This document shows positions 30,433 to 36,295 of a stretch of DNA of 36,295 bases, piece after piece. The stretch comes from Actinoplanes sp. KI2. Lineage in GTDB: Bacteria > Actinomycetota > Actinomycetes > Mycobacteriales > Micromonosporaceae. The position numbers were made by a program, and so were the translations under genes. The notes under the pieces were generated by a model that was not told the DNA's origin, did not search any database, and was given only the letters and a program-made list of their open reading frames with translations. The stretch lies in the NCBI RefSeq assembly GCF_025630775.1, contig NZ_JAOSZE010000071.1, positions 1 through 36,295 of the forward strand, given 5' to 3'. Within the stretch, counting starts at the first letter, position 1; every line of letters starts with the position of its first letter.

Positions 30433-31356
30433 TCAGGCCAGGTCGGAGCGGGAGGCGCGCAGCAGCCGCATCTGCACGTAGGTGAGCAGGCCGAGGACGA
30501 GGACCAGCGCCATCGCCGCCGCGGACGCGTAGCCCATGTGGAAGTACCGGAAGGCCTGCTCGTAGATGTAGAGGTAGATGACCCGGGTGGCGCCGGCCGG
30601 GTCGCCCTTGGTGGTGACCGCGACGGTGTCGAAGATCTGGAACGATCCGATCAGCGACACCACCAGCACCAGCGCGAGTACGGGTCGCAGCAGCGGCAGC
30701 GTGATCTGGCGGAACATCCGTAGCTCGCCGGCGCCGTCCAGGGCGGCGCTCTCGTACAGGTGCTGGGGTATCTGCAGCATCCCGGCGTACAGCAACAGCG
30801 CGGTGTATCCGGTGTAGGCCCAGGTGTTGATCAGCGCGATCGACGGCATCGCCAGCCGCGGGTCGGTGAGGAAGCCCTGGTTGCTCAGCCCGAGCGCGGT
30901 CAGCAGGTGGTTGACGAAGCCGAGGTTCGCGTCGAGCAGCCACATCCACAGCAGGCCGACCGTCACGTTCGGCACCAGCCAGGGCAGCAGCAGCGTCGCC
31001 CGCAGGACCACCGAGCGGGTCAGCCGGTGCATCAGCGCGGCGAGGCAGAGGGCGATCAGCGTCTGCGAGCCGATGTTGAGCACCACGTAGTAGCCGGTGA
31101 CCCGCATCGAGTTCCAGAACTGGTGGTCGGTGGCCAGCTGGGCGTAGTTGTCGGTGCCGACGAAGCCCGCGGTGTTGAGCAGGCTGTAGTCGGTGAGCGA
31201 GAACCAGGCGCCGCGGATCGTCGGGTACAGGTAGAACACCGCGAAGCCGAACAGCACCGGCAGCAGGAACAGCCAGGCCGCGCGCCGGTCGTCGCGGCGT
31301 CGCGGGCCGGCGGCGACCGGCGCGGTCCGGGGTGGGGCGGCAAGCGCAGTCGTCAC
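30433..31356 (-). CDS. CUT1 sugar ABC permease (MsmF/MalF type)
   Basis: 307 aa from GTG 31354-31356, with AGAGG seven bases upstream. Six helices follow a basic N-terminus (RRRDDRRAAWLFLLPVLFGFAVFYLYPTI). The EAA loop reads IPQHLYESAALDGAGELRMFRQITLPLLRP. LLPWLVPNVTVGLLWMWLLD is the conserved central helix pair of MalF-like permeases. It is the first gene of the operon, transcribed from the divergent region shared with the secreted DUF4832 protein. Confidence 0.92.
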   Translation of the reverse strand: MTTALAAPPRTAPVAAGPRRRDDRRAAWLFLLPVLFGFAVFYLYPTIRGAWFSLTDYSLLNTAGFVGTDNYAQLATDHQFWNSMRVTGYYVVLNIGSQTLIALCLAALMHRLTRSVVLRATLLLPWLVPNVTVGLLWMWLLDANLGFVNHLLTALGLSNQGFLTDPRLAMPSIALINTWAYTGYTALLLYAGMLQIPQHLYESAALDGAGELRMFRQITLPLLRPVLALVLVVSLIGSFQIFDTVAVTTKGDPAGATRVIYLYIYEQAFRYFHMGYASAAAMALVLVLGLLTYVQMRLLRASRSDLA

Positions 31357-31375
31357 GATCGGCCTCTTTCATCGA

Positions 31376-31389
31376 TCGAAGATCTTCGA
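31376..31389. promoter_or_regulatory. Perfect 14-bp palindrome in the permease-operon leader
   Basis: TCGAAGATCTTCGA lies 20-33 bp upstream of the first permease start codon, between it and the predicted promoter. A repressor bound here would block the operon. The cognate protein is unknown. Confidence 0.5.
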
Positions 31390-31399
31390 GATTCATGTC

Positions 31400-31430
31400 T
31401 TGCGGCGCGGGCTGGGCGACCGCTAATAAT
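31400..31430 (+). promoter_or_regulatory. Candidate promoter of the secreted DUF4832 gene
   Basis: TTGCGG (31400-31405), an 18-bp spacer and TAATAA (31424-31429) give a predicted start near 31437, directly in front of the ACTTTGT motif at 31447. That places the motif where a repressor would act. Confidence 0.4.
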
Positions 31431-31456
31431 GATGAAGCTCATGGAAACTTTGTCAA
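31426..31456 (-). promoter_or_regulatory. Candidate promoter of the sugar ABC/GH36 operon
   Basis: On the minus strand there is a consensus -35 TTGACA (31456-31451) and, after a longish 19 bp, CATTAT (31431-31426). The -35 lies inside the shared ACTTTGTCAAC motif, so a protein bound there would block it. Confidence 0.4.
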
Positions 31457-31460
31457 CACC
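31447..31460. promoter_or_regulatory. Candidate ROK operator, site 1
   Basis: ACTTTGTCAACACC matches ACTTTGTAAACTCC at 35030-35043 in 12 of 14 positions. ROK repressors commonly recognise operators built on CTTTGT/ACAAAG half-sites. This copy overlaps the -35 of the ABC operon and follows the predicted start of the DUF4832 gene, so it could control both. Confidence 0.45.
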
Positions 31461-31487
31461 TCTTCGTAATGGAATGCGAGGTCCTCC

Positions 31488-33782
31488 ATGCGCTCCGCCC
31501 GACTCGTCACTCTCTGTGTGGTCGCCGCCGCGATCCTTCTCGTCCCGCACGGCGCGGCCGCCGCCCCTGCCGGACCGCCACCGCGGCCGGCCCCGCCCGC
31601 CGCGCCCGACCCGTCCCTGACCGACCATCCCCTCGCCGCCGCGCCCGGTCCGCTGGACAACCCGCTCAAGGGCTTCGCCCGGTTCTACTTCCCCGGCGAG
31701 GACCAGAGCCTCGGCTATCCGCGTTCGCTGGCCTGGAGCTACTTCGGGCTGTCCGAGGTGATGACCAGCGCCACCGACTGCGGCAGCTACAACTGGTCCA
31801 TCGTGGACAACGCGCTGAACGAGATCGCCTCGTACGGCAACCAGGCCGCGATCCGCTTCTACATGGAGTACCCCGGCGGCACCGGCAGCCATCCGGGCAA
31901 CGCCATCCCGCACTGCTTCGACGGGCACGTCACGTACCGCAACAACACGTACTGGGGGACCGTCTCGCCGGACTACGACAGCCCGTACCTGCTCGACGCC
32001 GTCGGCAGGTTCGTCGCCGCGTTCGGGGCCCGCTACGACGGCGACCCGCGGATCGGCTTCATCCACCTCGGCCTGGTCGGCCTGTGGGGCGAGTGGCACA
32101 CCTGGCCGTTCGACACCGACACCGCCGACGGCTACCCCAACCTGATGCCGACCGACGCGCACGCCGCGCAGATCGTCCAGGCCTTCGACACCGCGTTCAG
32201 CCGGACCAAACTGGAGATCCGCTACCCGGACTCGGCCGGCGGCGCCGCGAACGGCCGCGACATCGGCTACCACGACGACTCGTTCTGCTACAAGGAAGGC
32301 TCGCCACTGGCCGGCGTCACCCTGCCGCAGTCGATGGGCGGCGCCTCCTACGCCCAACTGCAGCGGGCCCTCAACCAGGGCGTCGAGAACAAGTGGCGCA
32401 CCGACTCGATGGGCGGCGAGGTGCGCCCGGAGATCCAGAGCTCGGCGTTCACCGCCTGGCCCGGCGGCTCCGGGCAGGTCGACAACATGAAGGCCTGCAT
32501 CGAGCTCGAGCACACCACCTGGAAGATCAACCAAAGCAGCCAGAGCTACTCACCGTCGGATCCGAACGTCGCGGCCGCGGTCCGGCTGATGGGGTACGAC
32601 CTGACGGCCACCCACGCGTACTACCCGAACTCGGTCACCGGCTCGACCGCCACCGTCGGCGTCACCCTCGCCAACAACGGCGTCGCCCCGTTCTACTACC
32701 CGTGGCCGGTCTCGCTCGGCCTCAAGAGCTCGGCCGGCGCGGTCGTGAAGACCTGGGACACGCCGTGGGATCTGCGCACGGTCATGCCGCTGAAGATCCG
32801 GGCCTTCCCGGACTGGAACGTGGGCGCCGACCCGACCTACCTGGACTACGGCTACCCGCAGTACTTCCAGTCGTCGGTGAGCCTCGCCGACGTCCCGAGC
32901 GGCTCCTACCAGCTCGTCATGCGGGTCCGGAACCCGCTCGAGGCGATCAGCGCGAACGCGAAGAAGCTGCGCTTCGGCAACGCCACCCAGAACGCCGACG
33001 GCTGGCTCGGCCTCGGCGGCCTGAGCGTCGGCAGCGGCGGCGGGACGGACACGACGCCACCGTCCACGCCGACCGGGCTCGCGTCGCCGGCCCAGACCGC
33101 GGACAGCGTCTCGCTGAGCTGGAACGCGTCGACCGACAACGTCGGCGTGACCGGCTACCGGATCCTGCGCGGCGGCGCCCCGATCGCCACCACGACCGGC
33201 ACCTCGTACACCGACCGCGGCCTCGCCGCGTCGACGTCGTACACGTACGCGATCCAGGCCTACGACGCGGCCGGCAACACCTCGGCCGCCTCGGCCGCGC
33301 TGACCGTCACCACCGGCGGCGGCAGCACCCCGGCCGGGCTGATCCTCGACGACTACGACGGGACGCCGCCCTATCCGTCGGCGGCGCAGAACGACCTCGG
33401 CAAGTGGACCGGCGGCAACTGCTTCCTCAACGGCGGCGGCAGCGGTGTGGTGAGCGGCGGTTCGCTCACCCTGCAGTACAACAACTGCGGGTGGTTCGGC
33501 AGCGATGTGAACACGGATTTGTCGAAGTACACCTACCTGGTCGTCCGGATCAAGGGCGGCAGCGCCGCGGACTTCAACCTCAGCCTCGGCGGGGTCACCA
33601 AGGTCTTCGGGGACTACGTCCTGGACGGTGGCGGCCATCCCGTGCTGACCGGCAGCTATCAGGACATCAAGATTCCGATGGCCGCGAACGGGATCAGCCG
33701 CACCAGCCCGGCGCAGCTCGCGATGGGCTTCTGGTACGGCGGCAACGGCGCCATCAGCATCGACAGCTTCTCCTTCCAGTAG
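31488..33782 (+). CDS. Secreted DUF4832 protein with Fn3 and C-terminal CBM-like domain
   Basis: 764 aa, ATG 31488 with GAGG upstream. The signal peptide is about residues 1-26, followed by a Pro/Ala linker. Residues about 55-510 match the DUF4874/DUF4832 pattern of a TIM-barrel-like, glycosidase-looking protein: NPLKGFARFYFPGED, WSIVDNALNEIASYGNQAAIRFYMEYPGG, RIGFIHLGLVGLWGEWHTWP (candidate catalytic Glu in GEW) and LEIRYPDSAGGAANGRDIGYHDDSF, then a beta domain. A fibronectin type III domain (about 523-607, PSTPTGL...SLSWNASTDNVGVTGYRI) precedes a jelly-roll-like module (about 616-764, ILDDYDG...LVVRIKGG...YQDIKIPM) resembling carbohydrate-binding modules. It likely binds and cleaves a galactose-containing polysaccharide outside the cell. 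The enzymatic activity is not established. Confidence 0.85.
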   Translation: MRSARLVTLCVVAAAILLVPHGAAAAPAGPPPRPAPPAAPDPSLTDHPLAAAPGPLDNPLKGFARFYFPGEDQSLGYPRSLAWSYFGLSEVMTSATDCGSYNWSIVDNALNEIASYGNQAAIRFYMEYPGGTGSHPGNAIPHCFDGHVTYRNNTYWGTVSPDYDSPYLLDAVGRFVAAFGARYDGDPRIGFIHLGLVGLWGEWHTWPFDTDTADGYPNLMPTDAHAAQIVQAFDTAFSRTKLEIRYPDSAGGAANGRDIGYHDDSFCYKEGSPLAGVTLPQSMGGASYAQLQRALNQGVENKWRTDSMGGEVRPEIQSSAFTAWPGGSGQVDNMKACIELEHTTWKINQSSQSYSPSDPNVAAAVRLMGYDLTATHAYYPNSVTGSTATVGVTLANNGVAPFYYPWPVSLGLKSSAGAVVKTWDTPWDLRTVMPLKIRAFPDWNVGADPTYLDYGYPQYFQSSVSLADVPSGSYQLVMRVRNPLEAISANAKKLRFGNATQNADGWLGLGGLSVGSGGGTDTTPPSTPTGLASPAQTADSVSLSWNASTDNVGVTGYRILRGGAPIATTTGTSYTDRGLAASTSYTYAIQAYDAAGNTSAASAALTVTTGGGSTPAGLILDDYDGTPPYPSAAQNDLGKWTGGNCFLNGGGSGVVSGGSLTLQYNNCGWFGSDVNTDLSKYTYLVVRIKGGSAADFNLSLGGVTKVFGDYVLDGGGHPVLTGSYQDIKIPMAANGISRTSPAQLAMGFWYGGNGAISIDSFSFQ

Positions 33783-35045
33783 TCACAAGGTCACCACCGT
33801 GCCGGTCAGCCTGGCCCGCTCCGCCGCCCACACCACGCGGTGCGAGTCCAGGCTGGCCGCCATGGTCGAGCTCAGCCGGGCCGGGTCGCCGTCGCCGACG
33901 GCGGCCAGCAGCGCGTCGACCAGGCCGCCGTCGCCGCCGTCGTGACCGGCCCCGGTGGTGCTGCCGGCGTCGATCGTCTCCGTCTCGCCGGTGCGGAAAT
34001 CGGTCACCCGCAGGAAACGGCCGTCACCGTCGATGCAGCCGTGGCTGCCGAACAGCCTCGTCCGGCGGCGCTGCATCGGAGTGAAGGCGGTCATCGTGAA
34101 CGTCGCGGTCAGGCCGGAGGCGTACTGCATGGCTACGACCTGGTTGTCCACCACGTCGTTGTCGCAGTCGTAGACGCAGCGGCCGTACGGCCCCTCGCGC
34201 AGCGCGAGCAGCACCGCCTCCCGGGATCGCTCGGCGGTCACCGCGGGCAGCGGCCACTCGGCCAGCTCGTCGTCGTCGACACAGGCCAGGTACAACCGCT
34301 TGGCCGAGTACGGGCAGGTGGACTCGACCGCGCAGTCGAGGCAGCGGGCGGCGGCACCGTCCGGCTTCTTGCCGGGGTGGAAATGGGCCAGGCCGCCGAA
34401 CGACGCCACCGAGGTGGGTGCGCCACCGAGCAGATACGCCAGCCAGTCCAGGTCGTGGCACGACTTGGTCAGCAGCATCGGGCCCGACTCGGCGCTGTTG
34501 CGCCAGTTGCCGCGCACGAACGAATGCGCCTGATGCCACCAGCCCACCGGCTCGAGGTGCTGCACGTTGACGAGCTCACCGACCCGGCCCTCGTCGAGCA
34601 GGGCCTTCAACGCCCGGGTGTAGCTCGTGTAGCGCAGCACGTGGCAGACCGCGCCGATCACGCCGGCCGCCGTCACCGCGTCCGCGATCCGGCGGGCCTC
34701 GGCCTCGGTCGGTGCCATCGGCTTCTCCAGCAGCAGGTGGTAGCCGAGGCCGGCCAGCCGCACGGCGGGGTCGGCATGCTGCCGGTCCTGGGTCGCGATG
34801 ATCGCGACGTCGGCGATCCGGGGTGCGGCCGCGAGATCGGTCCATCCCTCGAAAACCGAGGACCTTTCCATCCCGTACGCCTGCTGGAAGGCCGACCGCC
34901 GAGCCGGATCCGGTTCGGCGACCGCGACCACGCGCCCCCGCCCGCTCCTCTCGGCGAGCCGGGCATACTCGCGCCCGCGCAGGCCGGCACCCACCACCGC
35001 GATGGTCACGGGCTTGCGATGGCCCGCGTACTTTGTAAACTCCAT
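33783..35045 (-). CDS. Gfo/Idh/MocA-family NAD(P)-dependent oxidoreductase
   Basis: 420 aa from ATG 35043-35045. The Rossmann fold VTIAVVGAGLRGREYARLAE (GxGxxG) is followed by VVAVAEPDP, then EKP at 107-109 in LLLEKPMAPTEAEA and a KSCHDLDWLAYLLGG segment with Lys194, His197 and Asp198/Asp200 as likely catalytic residues. A cysteine cluster (CLDCAVESTCPYSAKR, then LAC) is a feature of a subgroup common in actinobacterial glycan loci. It would oxidise or epimerise a sugar or glycoside released by the other enzymes. The stop directly abuts the DUF4832 stop on the other strand. No Shine-Dalgarno precedes the ATG. Confidence 0.9.
   Translation of the reverse strand: MEFTKYAGHRKPVTIAVVGAGLRGREYARLAERSGRGRVVAVAEPDPARRSAFQQAYGMERSSVFEGWTDLAAAPRIADVAIIATQDRQHADPAVRLAGLGYHLLLEKPMAPTEAEARRIADAVTAAGVIGAVCHVLRYTSYTRALKALLDEGRVGELVNVQHLEPVGWWHQAHSFVRGNWRNSAESGPMLLTKSCHDLDWLAYLLGGAPTSVASFGGLAHFHPGKKPDGAAARCLDCAVESTCPYSAKRLYLACVDDDELAEWPLPAVTAERSREAVLLALREGPYGRCVYDCDNDVVDNQVVAMQYASGLTATFTMTAFTPMQRRRTRLFGSHGCIDGDGRFLRVTDFRTGETETIDAGSTTGAGHDGGDGGLVDALLAAVGDGDPARLSSTMAASLDSHRVVWAAERARLTGTVVTL
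35030..35043. promoter_or_regulatory. Candidate ROK operator, site 2
   Basis: ACTTTGTAAACTCC overlaps the first codons of the Gfo/Idh/MocA gene and lies 47 bp upstream of the ROK start. It is the second copy of the motif at 31447-31460, so it could allow autoregulation and joint control of the oxidoreductase. Confidence 0.45.
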
Positions 35046-35047
35046 AG

Positions 35048-35080
35048 CAATATTGGCGGACGATCCACGGCAAGCGTCAA
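35048..35080 (-). promoter_or_regulatory. Possible promoter of the oxidoreductase gene
   Basis: On the minus strand, TTGACG (35080-35075) and CAATAT (35055-35050) are 19 bp apart, a little long. The start would fall next to ATG 35045, compatible with a leaderless message. CAATATTG (35048-35055) is also an 8-bp palindrome. Confidence 0.35.
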
Positions 35081-35089
35081 GGGGCAGCG

Positions 35090-36256
35090 GTGACAGACCA
35101 GGTCATGAGCGGTACGGATCTGGCCCGGCTGAGGGAGCTGAACTCGCTGACCGTCGTGCGGGCGCTGCGCGATCAGCCGCCGACCACGGTCACCGAGCTG
35201 GCCAACCTGACCGGCCTGTCCCGGCCCGCCGTCGACGTGATCGCCCAGGGCCTGGTCAGCAGCGGCTGGGCCACGGTGGTCGAGCCCGGCGGCAGCAGCA
35301 CGGTCGGCCGTCCGGCCCGCCGCTACCGGTTCCGGGCCACCGCCGGGCACGTGCTCGGCGTCGACGTGGGCGGCCACAAGATACTGGCGCTGATCGCCGA
35401 CCTGGACGGCAACGTGGTGCACACCTCCCGGATCGCGGTCGCCGCCGACGCCGACCCGGCGGAGCGGCTCGCCAAGCTCGACCAGATCCTGGCCACCTGC
35501 CTGCGCGACGCCGGCATGACGGCGCAGGACATCTGGGCGGTCACCGTCGGCGTCACCGGCCCGGTCGACGCCACCGGCAGGACCACGCTGTTCACCCCGC
35601 TGCCCGGCTGGCAGACGGTCGACCTGCCCACCCACCTCAGCGGTCGCTTCACCTGCCCGGTGGTGGTCGAGAACGACTGCAAGCTGGCCGCGCTGGCCGA
35701 GCGCTGGCGCGGCGCCGCGAACGACGCCAACGACATCGTCTTCGTGCTGGCCGGCATGCGCACCGGTGCCGGCCTGATCATCGACGGCGTGCTGCGCCGC
35801 GGCTACGGCGGCGCGGCCGGCGAGATCGGCGCGCTGAAGGCCGTGAAATGGCTGGCCGCCCCCTCCCACCTGCAGCGATGCCCCGGCGTCCCGCCCACGG
35901 TCAGCGACGACGACGCGGCCGCCTGGGTCTTCACCGCGGCCCGCGACGGCAACCGGGACGCCCGCACCGCCGTCGGCAGGTATGTGAAGGACCTGGCCGT
36001 CGGCACCGCCGCCCTGGTGCTCGCGCTCGACCCGCAGGTCGTGGTCTTCGGCGGCGGCTTCTCCCGCTCGGCCGACCTGGTGCTCGACCCACTGCGCCGC
36101 GAGCTGGAGAAGCTCTGCCTACGTGTGCCCGAGGTCCGCGCGTCGACACTGGGCGCGGACAGCGTGGCGCTGGGCGCGCTGCGGCTGGCGTTGAACGAGA
36201 TCGACCAGCGGCTCTTCGCGGACGGCCTGAGCGCCCCGGTCGCCCCTCGCCGGTAG
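35090..36256 (+). CDS. ROK-family regulator without the zinc motif
   Basis: 388 aa from GTG 35090 with AAGGGG six bases upstream. The winged helix is about residues 13-65 (LNSLTVVRALRDQPPTTVTELANLTGLSRPAVDVIAQGLVSSG). The ROK domain follows with VLGVDVGGHKILALIADLDG, VGVTGPVD and CPVVVENDCKLAALAE. The usual GEIGH...CxCGxxGC zinc site is absent: GEIGALKAVKWL has Ala for His, and only one Cys (QRCPG) remains. Effector binding and fold stability therefore probably differ from classical ROK repressors. It is divergent from the oxidoreductase and next to the glycan operons, which it likely regulates. Confidence 0.9.
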   Translation: MTDQVMSGTDLARLRELNSLTVVRALRDQPPTTVTELANLTGLSRPAVDVIAQGLVSSGWATVVEPGGSSTVGRPARRYRFRATAGHVLGVDVGGHKILALIADLDGNVVHTSRIAVAADADPAERLAKLDQILATCLRDAGMTAQDIWAVTVGVTGPVDATGRTTLFTPLPGWQTVDLPTHLSGRFTCPVVVENDCKLAALAERWRGAANDANDIVFVLAGMRTGAGLIIDGVLRRGYGGAAGEIGALKAVKWLAAPSHLQRCPGVPPTVSDDDAAAWVFTAARDGNRDARTAVGRYVKDLAVGTAALVLALDPQVVVFGGGFSRSADLVLDPLRRELEKLCLRVPEVRASTLGADSVALGALRLALNEIDQRLFADGLSAPVAPRR

Positions 36257-36257
36257 C

Positions 36258-36295
36258 CGGTCGCGCCTGGCGGTCGCGCCTGGCGGTCGCGCCTG
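36258..36295. repeat. 13-bp tandem repeat running off the window end
   Basis: CGGTCGCGCCTGG occurs at 36258-36270 and 36271-36283, and 12 of its bases at 36284-36295. It begins 2 bp after the ROK stop codon and the array is cut by the window edge. Confidence 0.9.

Noticed and set aside
31469..34084. An 871-codon frame parallel to the DUF4832 gene in another frame
   Set aside because: Arg-rich, no domain, and it runs into the antisense of the oxidoreductase. The 31488-33782 frame has a signal peptide, Fn3 and a ribosome site.

Overview
The window is very GC-rich, densely coded DNA with GTG starts, ATGA/GTGA stop-start overlaps and actinobacterial families (ClpP3/ClpP4 with a PopR-type regulator, ROK repressors, a CUT1 sugar importer without its own ATPase, an HTH/NB-ARC/TPR regulator). 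This fits a filamentous actinomycete, most likely Micromonosporaceae (for example Actinoplanes-like). The genus is an inference. No tRNA, rRNA, CRISPR array, transposase or integrase was seen. Both window ends are low-complexity (G/C homopolymers at 1-26, a 13-bp tandem repeat at 36258-36295).

Layout. 1-305: C-terminal piece of an unknown protein. 413-1855 (-): secreted BNR/Asp-box protein. 2072-4446 (-): HTH/NB-ARC/TPR regulator followed by a 74-aa helix-hairpin-helix-like protein. 4571-5431 (+): AhpD-like protein that has lost its CxxC, then a DUF1801 protein, closed by a long hairpin. 5511-7772 (+): small membrane protein, NarL-type histidine kinase and LuxR-type response regulator. 7851-9571: clpP3-clpP4-like pair converging on a popR-like gene, with a PopR-like palindrome upstream of the clpP pair and five 17-bp tandem repeats between the convergent genes. 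9648-10289 (-): short GDPD phosphodiesterase.

10349-15831 (-): sulfonate/organosulfur operon in the order flavin reductase, ssuA, ssuC, ssuB, NtaA/SnaA-type monooxygenase, SsuD-type monooxygenase. It has a good promoter in front and a hairpin behind. 15962-17251 (-): ROK regulator with three 33-bp repeats at its 5' end. 17342-21569: poorly characterised membrane and secreted proteins, including a membrane-anchored repeat protein with five CX4C motifs, and an HdeD-family protein. 21654-25406: MFS transporter (-) divergent from an FAD oxidoreductase and a NYN-LOTUS putative RNase (+).

25410-36256: carbohydrate locus. A (-) operon encodes two CUT1 permeases, a sugar-binding lipoprotein, a GH36 alpha-galactosidase, a 72-aa DeoR-type HTH stub and a CaCA-type cation antiporter. 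It diverges from a secreted DUF4832/Fn3/CBM-like protein (+), which converges on a Gfo/Idh/MocA oxidoreductase (-), which in turn diverges from a ROK regulator (+). A 14-bp motif present in both divergent intergenic regions is a candidate operator for that ROK protein. The inferred function is extracellular attack on a galactose-containing glycan, import, alpha-galactoside hydrolysis and oxidation of a product, under ROK control.
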